NCBI GenBank assembly: GCA_023213395.1
Contig: CM041465.1
Span: forward strand, 37,579,741 to 37,643,740
Direction: 5' to 3'
Source of the DNA: Cycas panzhihuaensis
Taxonomy: Eukaryota > Cycadophyta
DNA: 64,000 nucleotides
The notes below the pieces were generated by a model. That model was not told where the DNA came from, did no database searches, and worked only from the letters and a program-made list of their open reading frames with translations. The position numbers were made by a program, and so were the translations under genes. Positions 47,421-58,336 of the stretch are shown here, in pieces. The stretch's first letter is position 1, and each line of letters opens with the position of its first letter.

Positions 47421-47660
47421 ATGGCTGGGAAAACCCTGCAAGATTTGCTTAAGCACAATGAATCGGACGTGACAAAAGGAAACCTGAAAACAACTGGTAC
47501 GTTAATCAATCGAGGGCAACCACAGAAGTCCTCTCTAGAAAATACTTCCAAGTTACCATTGTATCTGCATAACAGCCAGACCGTCATTCCAATAGAATAC
47601 AAGCTCGCTTGTTTTTCGATACGCGTTCTGTGTATATTCATTGGCGTTCCATTTTTTCGC
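47421..47660 (+). other. unrecognised open segment with plant-type start context
   Basis: AACAATGGCT is an excellent plant initiation context, and the frame reads MAGKTLQDLLKHNESDVTK onward for about 80 residues before running into microsatellite-coded hydrophobic sequence. I do not recognise the protein. It could be the first exon of a host gene carried in the E leader, or chance. The minus frame at 47411-47641 is its shadow. Confidence 0.3.
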
Positions 47661-47703
47661 TGTGCGGCCTGGCCTATTTTTTTGTATTTTATTTTTTTAA
47701 ATA

Positions 47704-47732
47704 TTATATATATATATATGTATATATATATA

Positions 47733-47765
<33 letters not shown>
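47704..47765. repeat. (TA)n(TG)n microsatellite
   Basis: Mixed TA, GTA and TG runs. Confidence 0.9.
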
Positions 47766-49952
47766 TACTTCAGGCGCTGTTTGACCCATTTTAATAAATA
47801 AAATCTAGAATTTGTACCGATGAATTCGTCTGGCTACGTCTTACTAATTAGCACCTATTTTCTTTTATTTTATTCTATTTCATTTTATTTTTCTAGCATA
47901 TAAATATATGTATTTATGCGCTTTGATAAAAGCAACTTGGTTGGCTCATCGTAAATTAGTTTCATTTTTTTTCGATCAAGTTTTTTAATTTGTTTTTCAG
48001 CTGTTTGTCGCAGCTGGGCGATTTTGCCTTGTATCAATTTATTTTTATGTTTATAAAGTTTATAAAAAATTAAAGAAAATTGTATATTTTTTGAAATCTG
48101 ACCACTTAAAGGATATAGCCCCCTTTTGATAGTAGCCTGTGGTCATAAGATCATTTCTATGTGACTGTTAGCCATTGAAAATAGGCTAACAAAAAACATA
48201 AAACCTTTTTTCTTTTTCTTTTTTTATTTTTAATTTTTACATAAGGTTATTGGCATTTTTTTTTACCATAACTCTTCATTGGCTCATCAGTTTTAGACGA
48301 AACCAATTTCATTAGATCAAAAGTTTTCTGTAGATCAATTTTGACTGGTCATATGACCAATTTGTGCTGATTTAACCTCATTTTAGTGGATTTAAAGTCA
48401 ATCAGTCATTTTTTCAGCCTTTTTTAAACTTTTTATAAAATCATTTTTTGAATTGATTGTATTTTATTACCAAGAAACTATTTTCTACTTGGATTTATTC
48501 TAAATTGATCTGTTCTCAACAAACTTCATTACCCACCTTTTATTTTATTTTTTAGAATTCATTTTGACCACTATTTTAATCGCCGAAAGTGCCATTTTAG
48601 TGGTTTTTAGCATTTTTCTTAATATTTTACCATAAAGGTACCTATTACTATTTTCACTATAACTTTCCTGTTTGACATCCAAATTTTGTTCTGTCAGTTT
48701 TGTTGGGAATCTGACTCAATTCTCTTCAATTTGATATAATTTTTTATACATTTTAATGTGTTTTTACTGAATTTCAAATCAATCAAAGTTGAGGTACTTA
48801 ATTACCTCAAAACTATTATTTTTGCACATTTTTTATACATATTTCTCAAAAATTTTCAACTAAAAGTATATTGAGTAGTCTTTTAAATAATATTTAATCA
48901 TTTTTTAGCATTTTATAAAGTTTTATTAGCAATTTTGAGCTCCCTGCTCCTGTTAGGCCTCAAAAGGAGGTCTGTACCTTTGAATGGTTTAAATCTTGAC
49001 TTATTGGAACCTGTTTTTAAAATGGTTAGTTCCATTGGATTCAGATTTTATTAATCTACATATTGGTACAATTTCAAGTTATTTTGACATGGTTTAGTAT
49101 AGTTTTCAAGTTGTCAAACTTAAGCATATAAGTACATCTTAATAGGCTTGCCCTCCAAACTTTTTAAAGAAAATTTTATTTTATTTCTCATTGGTTGTTC
49201 ATAATATATATTCAAGGTTTCTACTTGACCTTCATATAAGCATTTTTAAGATGTTTAGTAACATAAATTGTTCATAAAACAACTAAAAGTATACATACAT
49301 ATATTTCATTTTTCAGTTGTATATATCTTCCTCAAGGCAAAGTTTTTTTTATACTAAAAAAAAAAGTCATTTTTTCTTTTCATTGAAGATTTATGTTTAC
49401 TCATTTGAGAAATTAAAGGTTGAGAACTCTTTATATTTCATTATCAAAAGTTTATTTCAGCTTTGTATAAGTGAAAAGGATCTTTGTTATATCCATCTTT
49501 TAAAGTTTACTCTAAATGCATAATTATTGAAAGTTTTCTTATTTATTATTATATTTCAAAAGTTTATTTGAAATTTTATCTCATAAGTGTGTCATTTATT
49601 TGAAAAACATACATTTATTAAACGTTTTTTATTTTTTTTTCATTATTATTGAAAAATATCATTTTTTTCTTGCACTTATAAAAATTACATTTAATTTATT
49701 CTATTTTCAAAGGCATATTTCATCCATTTGAAGAGTATTATATTGTTTTTGAAAAAAAATAAGATTTTATTTCTTTCAAAAGTTTATTATTTATTTTATC
49801 TTACTTAGAGCATAATATTTTAGTTTTTAGTTTTTCTTTATTATATCAAAGGAACCTTTTTTTTTCTAAGCAAGACCACATTACTAATTAGTTTAATTTT
49901 CACATTAAACAAGATAATTCTAAATTGAACCACCCTATTTTTCTAACCTTGC

Positions 49953-50380
49953 AAGGGGAACGGTTAGGACCCTTGAAGTTACCACCCCACACATGCTAAT
50001 CAGCCTACTCATATTAGATGAGGACAGCCATTAGTTATTAGGTGTATTTAGTAGCAGGCTGAGGTGTAGAACCTATTCATTTCATGGCATTTGGAGACCA
50101 AAGCTATATCTGGAGAAGGTGAGTGCCTTAGTTTGAGAACCTTCACCGCTAGATCTGTCGCTAGGCATAAGTCTGATATAGGTGGACTGACAATTCAGGG
50201 GGGGTGTGAAAGCCTTCTTAGCAGCCCACGTACTGAGGTATATAGAGCCTAGTGCTCACGTACCAGTATATTGGGTCCTTATTTTACCATTTGTGGGCAG
50301 GTGCCACTAGACAGAATAGCAACCGAAGGTTGCCCCAGGAGAAACTTAAACTTAGAGCCTAGTAGCCTATATAGGTCCTA
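49953..50380 (+). other. conserved leader block of D, E, F and J
   Basis: AACGGTTAGGACCCTTGAAGTTACC to the GAGGTATATAGAGCC segment and beyond. Matching blocks lie at 39385-39800 (F), 45895-45930 plus 55137-55510 (D) and 34620-34930 on minus (J). It ends about 150 bp before gag. Conserved between families whose LTRs differ, so a function such as packaging or translation is possible. Confidence 0.65.
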
Positions 50381-50529
50381 GTTTACTTATTCAAAACCTT
50401 GGGAAAACTTTGGAATATATTTAGAAATAAATTTTACATTTACACTTTTTTAATATTTTTAAATACTTTTTTTAATATTCACATTTAACCTTTTGATATT
50501 TCATTTTATCAATACAACTTCAATTCAAA

Positions 50530-51174
50530 ATGATATCTTGTTTTGGGAACATAATTATTGTAAAATTTGATGGAAATAATTTCCTTAACTGGAGTAGGAG
50601 GATGAGGCCCATCCTTATAGCAAACGATATGTGGGATATAGTGAGAACCGATTACAATGAATTAGGACCAAATCCAACTAATGCTGAAAAAGTTACATAC
50701 AAAGAAAATGTCAAAAAGGATAATAAAGCATTAGCCCTTATCTTTTGTACATTAGAAAATCATTTAGTTCCACGAGTCAGTGAATCTATTAAGTCCAAAG
50801 AGGCTTGGGACACTTTACAACTTATATATGAAGGAGCGGCCTCCTCTAAATTACAAAACTTGAGAAGTAAATTCAAAAATTTACGTATGATGTCTCACGA
50901 ATCAGTAATTGAATTCATGAGCAAAGTCCAAGATATCGTTAACCAAATGAGGTCACTTGGGGATACCCTAACCGAACAAAGGGTGGTTGAAAGAATCCTT
51001 AGATGTGTAGGAGCTGTAAGACATTTTGAAATGGTAGCTACTAGTATTAGCATATCAAAAGATCTAAGTACCCTCAAAGTAGAACAACTTAGTGTTATAC
51101 TCATGTCTATTGAAGAGCAACAAAATGCAAATGAAACTTTAGAACATGCCTTTGTTATAAATGCCCACATTTAA
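50530..51174 (+). CDS. gag: copia gag of element E, uninterrupted
   Basis: 214 residues from ATG at 50530 (MISCFGNIIIVKFDGNNFLNW). This is a UBN2-type copia capsid: DGNNFLNWSRRMRPIL, ALIFCTLENHLVPRV, KEAWDTLQLIYEG, LRSKFKNLRMMSHESV, QRVVERILRC. Gag would package the element RNA. The frame stops at 51174 just before the nucleocapsid region, where remnants (PPRYQAPH-like) continue with stops. D gag at 55578 is its broken counterpart, which confirms the start. Unlike the pol that follows, this segment has no stop, possibly by chance. Confidence 0.85.
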   Translation: MISCFGNIIIVKFDGNNFLNWSRRMRPILIANDMWDIVRTDYNELGPNPTNAEKVTYKENVKKDNKALALIFCTLENHLVPRVSESIKSKEAWDTLQLIYEGAASSKLQNLRSKFKNLRMMSHESVIEFMSKVQDIVNQMRSLGDTLTEQRVVERILRCVGAVRHFEMVATSISISKDLSTLKVEQLSVILMSIEEQQNANETLEHAFVINAHI

Positions 51175-54100
51175 TCTAACTCTCAAGCAGGAACCTCAAA
51201 ACAAAAAGAATCTCCTCTAAGGGGAAAAGATGGAAATCCTAGAAATGAAACTAGAAAAGATCCTCCATGATATCAAGCCCCTCATTAAAATAGACGAGGA
51301 GGATCCCAACAACATGAAAACCCTCCAAGAAATCCTAACACTCTAAGAAATCCCAACAAAAAAAGATAAGTTGAGAATCATCCTTGTTGTCCACATTATC
51401 ATGGGAATTCACAACCTTCAAGATTAACTTAGAACTATCATGATAACCAACCAAGAAACAATCCTCCTCAATTATATGAGAAAAGGGGGAGATCTTTCAA
51501 TATTGATCGTTCTCAACCAAGGAGTCAAAGCCTCAGTTATAAAAGAAGAGATCAATTATATTATACTTATTGTCATGAAAATGGTCACACTGAAGATAAA
51601 TATTTTTTAAAATAAGGACCACCCCTTAGAGGACATGCTTCAAATTCATCAGAATAAAAAATTAATAATAAGTTATTTCCATCTAGTTTTTCTGCTAAGG
51701 AAGAAGATGATGATAGCTAGTATATTGATTCAGGTTGCTCAACTCACAGGACCCATACAGAACATTTATTTCAAAATTTGGATAAAAATAGAAAATGGTC
51801 AATTATATTTAGAGACAATACTTCTCACGAATCAATTGGGAAAGGTAACATTGCCTTGCTGACTAATATTGGTGAATATAGATACTTGAATGATGTCCTA
51901 TACGTCTATGCTTTAAGGAAAAACTTGATATCGGTAGGATAGATGATGGGATAAGATTATAAGGTGGTTTTTTACAATAGCAAATGTGTCATCAAAGACA
52001 AAAGAAAAAATAAAGCTATTGTTGCTAGAGGTATAATGGCTAAAGATCATTTATTTAAGCTTACCCTCACCTCTTCAGATACCTATGCCCTTAGAACCTC
52101 AACTACTATGGATAGTGATTTATGGCATCAACATTTTGGTCATCTTAACTACAACAGTTTAGCTCTTATAAAAATATTAGATATGGTTAATGGTTTAACA
52201 CCTATTGATGTTAATAAAAATTTGTATGAGGGATGTCTTCTAGGCAAATAACATAGAGAAAGCTTTCCAGATTTTAACCATCGAGCGTCTGCCCCCTTTC
52301 AACTAGTATACACAGATATTTATAGACTAATGACTACTCCTTCCTTGGAAGGTGCCAAGTATTTTCTCACATTTATTGATGACTTTACAAGAAAGACATG
52401 GGTATTCTTTCTAAAATATAAATCCGATGCTTTCAACCACTTTATTGACTTCAAAACCTTCATTGAGTGACAAAGTGGATATCATATCCTTTCTCTAAAA
52501 TCAGATAATGGGGGAGCATTTACCTCTAATGCTTTCAAGGATTATTGTATCCGTCATGGGATTAGGATACAACTTACCAACCCCTACACCCCACAATAAA
52601 ATGGTGTAGCGAAAAGAAAAAATAGAACTATCATAGAAATGGCATGATGTATGCTTAAAGATAAAAACTTAGGCCATGAATTTTGGGCTGAAGCAGTTCA
52701 TACAGCCATCTACTTACTTAATAGATGTTCCATCAAAGCACTTAGGTGGAAAACTCCAGAAGAAGCATGGACTAGTTATAAACTAAGTATATATCATCTT
52801 AGGGTATTTGGATATTTAGCCTATGCCCATATTCTTGACCAAAGAAGAACTAAATTGGATGACCATAGTGTCAAAAGTATCTTTATTGGATATAGTGAAT
52901 CATCAAAATCCTATAAAGTTTATGATCTGAAATTAAGAAAAGTTATAGTAAGTAGGGACATCAAATTTTAAGAAGACAACTACTACCAAAATAATCAAGA
53001 ACAATAGAAGGACATTGGCATTAAATTTGACACATTAAAAAAATCCAAATATGTGTCTCTTATGTAGAGAAATATTCAGGAACCCACTAGGGAATAAACA
53101 TCATCTCAACCTCTATCACAACATCTACCCAAATGGGTTCAATGCAACCATGACTTAGGAAATATATTAGATAACACTAGAAGATCTACACACTCACAAA
53201 GGGTCAACTTTGCCCTAATGAGCAATCTACTCAAAATTCATGAGCCTCAAACCTTTGATGAGGCTAAACAACATGAATGTTGGTAGAAGGCCATGAAAGA
53301 GAAATATAAGTTCATCATTAAGAATGATACTTAGGAACTTGTAGATTTACCACCAAAGAAGAAAGCTATTGGCACCAAATGGGTCTATAAGACCAAGTTA
53401 TACTATGATGGCTCCATTGATAAATATAAAGCTCGTTTAGTTACTAAAGGATATGCCTAAAGAGAAGGCATAAATTATACAGAAACATTTTCCCTAGTCG
53501 TTAGGATGGAATCTGTTCATATGATAATAAGTTTAGCCACCCAAATGAGTTAGAAAGTTTATTAAATAGATGTAAAAAGTGCTTTCTTAAATGGTTATGT
53601 CAAAGAAGATATCTATGTCACTCAACCCCTCAGTTTTGAAGTCATGGGGGAAGAAGACAAAGTGTACAAGTTAAAGAAGGCACTATATGGTCTAAAACAA
53701 GCACCCAGGGCTTGGTATTCCCATATAGACAAGTATCTTAAAGATCAAGGGTTTGGAAAATCTCAAGCAGATCCAAATCTATACACCCAAATTAAGGGAA
53801 ATTTGATATTGATTATAGGACCCTATGTAGACTATTTAATTTATACTATAAATGACTCCCATCTTTTACATCAATTTAAAGATGCTATGTGTAAGGAATT
53901 TGAGATGACAGACTTAGGCCTTATGCATTACTTCTTAGGATTGAAAGTTTGGCAGGATAAACAAGGAATATTTATTTCTCAACGTAAATATATATTAGAT
54001 CTTCTATAAAGATTCAAAATAATAAATTGAAAACCATTGACAATACTAGCAGAAATTGAAATCAAACTTTCTAAGATAGATGACTCGACTTCGGTTGATC

Positions 54101-54770
54101 CCACTCTTTATAGACAACTCATTGGTAGCCTCATATATTTAACTTCTACTTAACTTGATATAACATATTCAGTCAGTGTTGTGTCTAGATTCATATAGGA
54201 TCCAAAGACATCTCATTAGCAAGCTGCTAAAAGAATCCTTAGATACCTTAAAGGGACTCTAGATTTTGGGTTATACTATAAAGCTATATCCAAATTGTAG
54301 TTAACTGGTTACACAGATTCATATTAGGCCGGCGATATCGATGATAGAAAATCTACCACAGGTTATGTCTTTAGTATGGGATCAGCAGCAGTAACTTGGA
54401 GTACAAAGAAACAAAACACCATTTCCTTATCCACGATCGAAGCAAAGTATAAATCCACAGTTTCAGGAGCTTGTGAATCAATTTGGTTAAGAAGACTTTT
54501 ATAGGATTTTCAGATTAAACAACAAGGTCCTACTAGAATTTGGTGTGATAATCAAAGCACTATTCAAATGGCCAAAAATTTAGTATTCCATTACAGAACA
54601 AAACATATTGAAACTCAACACCACTTCATTCAGTAACTTGTATAAGCAGACGAGATAGAGTTGACTTATTGCAGTACAGAAAATTAAACAGCAGATATTT
54701 TTATGAAGGCTTTGGGAAAAATTAAATTTGAGAAATTCAGAGACAATTTGGGAGTCGTACACGTTGGACT
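51175..54770 (+). pseudogene. pol: copia pol of element E (protease, integrase, RT, RNase H)
   Basis: A full copia order is readable. Protease YIDSGCSTH near 51725 (Asp-Ser-Gly kept). Zinc region HQHFGHLNYN to GCLLGK (52130-52250). Integrase with LVYTDIYRLM, LKSDNGGAF, then NGVAKRKN where the catalytic Glu is Lys, and FWAEAVHTAIYLLNRCS. RT with GTKWVYKTK (53380), LYGLKQAPRAWY (53690), PYVDYLIYT in place of the usual YVDDLI (53823), EMTDLGLMHYFLG. RNase H with [20 protein letters not shown], [17 protein letters not shown] and TKHIETQHHFI. About 20 in-frame stops, nearly all explained as CAA, CAG, CGA or TGG changed to stops. The enzyme set is dead. Confidence 0.92.
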
Positions 54771-54780
54771 TATGGGGGAG
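54771..54780 (+). other. polypurine tract of element E
   Basis: TATGGGGGAG, just before the 3' LTR. Confidence 0.8.
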
Positions 54781-54782
54781 AA

Positions 54783-55131
54783 TATTGGGAATAATCCCAA
54801 TGTGGTTAAATCACCTAAGTGCTTAGGGACCCTCAAAGCCACCTTTGAGGGCCCTTAAGGAACCTTGAGCCACTCAATAGCCGCCTGGACCTAACACCAC
54901 TTTTTTGACGTACGTATTTTATTTATTATTGTTAATTTTTTTAATATATTTTGAATTTACATTGGTTAATGTGCAGCTAGGGTGATGGCACTCGATGCCT
55001 CCCCGAAATTCATTATTTAAGGGATGGGAATACCTTCCAGGTGTTTTTTAATACCACCATCTAAAGGAAATCACCATTATACTCAAAATGCTGTCTCTTT
55101 GAAGTCCTGCTCTACTCCTCCAACTCCATCA
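54783..55131 (+). repeat. 3' LTR of element E
   Basis: 349 bp; first bases TATTGGGA, where the 5' copy has TGTTGGGA. Followed by ACACA. Confidence 0.94.
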
Positions 55132-55577
55132 ACACACCCTTGGCCTACTCATATTAGATGAAGAATATCATTGGCTATTAAGTATAATAAGTGGTAGGCT
55201 AAGGTGGAGTAAACCTATATTTTTGGAGCTTGGAGATCAGGCTAGACCCAGGCGGGTGAGTGCCTTAGTTTAAAAAGTCATCACCATTAGATCTATCACT
55301 AGGTATAAATTTAGCGTAGGTGGATCAACAAGTTAGGGGAGTCTTATAACTTCTTAGGAGCCTATGTACAAAGGTATATATAGCTTAGTACTCACATACC
55401 GATATATTAGGTCCCTAATTTGCCACTTATGGGCAAGCATCACTAGACAGAATAATAACTAAAGACTTCCTTAGAGACCCATAAACTTAGAGCCTAGTAA
55501 TCTTTTAGGTAGTAGGACACACTATTTTTAAAACTATACCTTGGGAAACACTTGAATAGGCTTTATTTTGAAACACA
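55132..55577 (+). other. leader of element D, second part
   Basis: Continuation of the conserved leader block after E, running to the D gag start. Confidence 0.7.
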
Positions 55578-56280
55578 ATGGTTACAAATTTTGGTAACAT
55601 GATCATTTCCAAGCTTCATAGATTACATTTTTTGAATTAGAGTAGGAGGATGAGACCCATCCTTATAGCTAAAGATATGTAGGATATTATGAAGATAAGG
55701 TATACAAAACTTGGTCAGAATGATACTAAAATAGAAAAGCAAGCATTTAAGAAATGCATAAAAATAGACAATGAAATTTTGGCATTAATTTTTTATACCT
55801 TAGAGGACCATATCTTTCTAAAGAGTTAATGAGGCATCAAAGTTTAAAGAAGTATGGGACAAATTATAGTTTATCTATGAAGGAGTAGCCTCATCAAAAC
55901 TCCAAACATTAAGGAGTAGATTTAAAAATTTAAGGATATTTCCCAATAAATCCATCAATGAATTTATAACAAAAGTATAATATCTTGTAAATCAAATTAG
56001 ATCCCTTATAGAAACCCTTACCAAATAAAGGGTTGTAGAAAGGATACTCAGGTGTGTTGGTGAAGTTAAAAGGTTTAAGATGGTAGCCACAAGTATAGAA
56101 GTCTCTAAGGATCTAAGCACATTGAAGATTGAATAATTGAGTGCCACGTTAATGGTTGTTGAAGAAAAGAAAATCATAAATGAATCCTTAGAATATGCCT
56201 TTATAACAAAGGCTAGGATCAAATCTAATGCACAAGTAAAAAGATCAAGGACAAGGAACCAATACCCAAGGGGAGGAGAT
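55578..56280 (+). pseudogene. gag: copia gag of element D
   Basis: ATG at 55578 (MVTNFGNMIISK), aligned along its length with E gag. Readable blocks are SRRMRPILIAKDM, ILALIFYTLEDHIF, LQTLRSRFKNLR and RVVERILRCVGEVKRF. It has several stops (including TGG to TAG at the first Trp) and a frameshift near the LEDHIF block. The minus-strand frame at 55992-56222 is its shadow. Confidence 0.82.
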
Positions 56281-57955
56281 AGGAATCCTAGATAAGAGAC
56301 ATACTAAGAGCATTAACCTAGATACCAAGCTCTCATTAAAGGAATCAAGGAGCTAATCAAAGATATCCAAGTCAATAAAGATATCAAAGTCAAGAAAGGC
56401 ATCAAGAAGCAAGCTAATGTTATCAAAATTGCCAAGGTCATAACAATTTTCAAAGGCCCAATTTCGATTATCCAAGAAATAGACAAAGAGATAATTAAAT
56501 CCTATACTTAGAAAGAGGTAGGACACTCTCTATAGATAAAGGACACCTTAGAAGTAAGAGTCTAAGTCAAAGAAGAAGGGATCCAATCCATTGTACATAT
56601 TTCCACAAAGTTGTCCATAATGAAGATAGATGCTTTATTAAAAATGACCCTCCAACAAGAGGTAGTGTTAATACATTCATTGAAAATAAAAAGAATGATC
56701 ATCTATTTTTATCAAGCTTTGTTGCCCATGAAGAAGAAGATTGTTGGTATATAGACTTTAGTTACTCCACACATATGACTTATAAAGAAGAGATATTTCA
56801 AACTATTGATAAGTCTAGGAAGGGCACGATCATGTTTGATGATGATACATCATATGAATCTAGTGGAAGAGGTAAAGTTATCATCACAACCAATTTAAGA
56901 GAAAATAAATATCTTGATGACCACATTCCATCACTTAAGAAAAATCTTCTATCTATGGGATAGATGATGGAATAGGACTATAAGGTTATATTTGAAAATG
57001 GTGAATGTACTATCAAGGACAAAAGAAAGAACGAGGTTATTATTACTAAAGGAAAGATGATTAGCGATAGACTCTTCAAGTTAATCATAATCCTTTCATA
57101 TAACTATGCATTGAAAATAATAATTAAGATAAATAGTGACATGTGGTATAAAAGGTTTGACCACCTAAACTGTGGAAGCTTAGCCCTTATGAAAAGAATG
57201 TATATGGTTGAAGGACCATCATAAATTGAAGCTAACAAATACATTTATGAGGGGTGCCTCTTAGGCAAGTAACATAGAGAAAATTTTCCTAATAGAAGTT
57301 ATAAAGTAAAGAGGCCACTTTAATTAATCTACACAGATCTTTATGGTCTAATAGAAGTCCCATCTCTAACTAGTACAAAGCATTTCCTCACCTTCATTGA
57401 TGATTATACAAGAAAAATATGGATCTATTTTCTAAAATTCAAGTCATATGTATTTCAATGTTTTGTAGACTTCAAAGCCTTTGTGGAGAAGCAAAGTGGA
57501 CATACGATACTTTCCCTAAGATAAGATAATGGAGGAGAGTTTATTTCTAATGAATTTAATACCTAGTGTACATACCATGGCATTAGGAGGCAATACACAA
57601 ACCCCTATACTTCACAATAAAGTGGGGTTATTGAATTCAAAAATTACACTATAGTTGAAATGGATAGGTACATGCTTAAAGACAAGAAATTAGGACACAG
57701 ATTTTGGGTAAAAGTTGTCCATACTATAGTTTACCTCCTAAATAGGTATACCACTAAGGCCCTTAGGTGGATGATACCAAAAGAAGTGTGGATAGGTTAC
57801 AAGCCTAGCATTCATCACTTGAGAATCTTTGGATGCCTAGCCTTTTCCCACATTTTAGAATAAAAAAAGAGCAAACTTGATGATAAGATCACTAAGTGTA
57901 TATTTATTGGGTATGGTGATGTGTCAAAGCCATATAAGGTGTATGACCCTATTAA
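56281..57955 (+). pseudogene. copia protease-integrase of element D, truncated
   Basis: A basic nucleocapsid spacer to about 56630 is followed by protease WYIDFSYSTHMTY (56745; DSG changed to DFS). Then come HLNCGSLALMK and GCLLGK, and integrase LIYTDLYGLIEVPS, FIDDYTRKIWIYF, DNGGEFISNEF, GVIEFKN and FWVKVVHTIVYLLNRYT. It ends at YKVYDPIN where element C begins. The same kinds of stops occur as in E. RT and RNase H lie outside or are lost. Confidence 0.87.
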
Positions 57956-58324
57956 TGTGGTAGTTAATTACTAATCTACTTAGTTAATATTAATGTGGTT
58001 TAATTAAGTGAAAGGGTGCGAGGCCAAAAGGTATGACTTATTCAGAGGGTTACAACCCTAATCGAATGACACCTCTTAGGAGAATATAAATGCCTTGAGG
58101 CCTTGTGTATTCATCATCTAAGATCATTATATCAATCCATTGTGCAATAATCTAAGAGATCCATCAAGGATCCTTTTGTGGTGGGTTTTTTCCTGAAAGG
58201 GTTTTCCCATGTAAATTCTATGTACTGTATATCTATTTTCTCTATGTATATTTGTTTGCTTACTGTGTATGGTAAAAGATTCTATATTTGGGAACATTTG
58301 TATATGTTTTCATGTTCCTGAGCA
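57956..58324 (+). repeat. 5' LTR of element C
   Basis: 369 bp, TGTGGTAGTTAATTAC...GTTCCTGAGCA, touching the primer site. Includes the copia LTR motif GGTTTTTTCCTGAAAGGGTTT near 58184. Confidence 0.85.
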
Positions 58325-58336
58325 TGGTATCAGAGC
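58325..58336 (+). other. primer-binding site of element C
   Basis: TGGTATCAGAGC, perfect, directly after the LTR. Confidence 0.93.

Larger units (their letters stand above)
46294..50529 (+). other. leader of element E with a non-degenerate insert
   Basis: Very long leader. 46380-47660 differs from the rest: richer in GC, fewer signs of C-to-T decay, and holding a good splice-donor-like GCCGGTAAGG at 46826-46835, two 45-bp near-repeats at about 47185-47275 (core TTTACATAGAGGAAGGG) and the frame starting at 47421. From 47660 it returns to AT-rich leader, with a TA/TG microsatellite at 47704-47765. The conserved leader block is at 49953-50380. Confidence 0.5.
45931..55131 (+). mobile_element. 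element E: complete but degenerate Ty1/copia
   Basis: 349-bp LTRs at 45931-46279 and 54783-55131, primer site at 46282-46293, leader of 4.2 kb, intact-looking gag, broken pol, polypurine tract at 54771-54780 and a perfect target duplication ACACA (45926-45930 and 55132-55136). It sits in the leader of its relative D. Total length 9.2 kb is large for copia because of the leader. Confidence 0.94.
43604..57955 (+). mobile_element. element D: Ty1/copia, split by E and truncated by C
   Basis: 5' LTR at 43604-43879, primer site two bases on, leader to 45930, element E, then leader, gag and pol to 57955, where element C begins in the integrase-RT junction. When E and one copy of ACACA are left out, the D leader rejoins and matches E's own leader across the junction (CCACCCCACACA then CCTACTCATATTAGATGA). 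RT, RNase H and 3' LTR are not in the window. Confidence 0.87.

Noticed and set aside
50895-51170. 91-residue minus-strand open frame
   Set aside because: Shadow of E gag.
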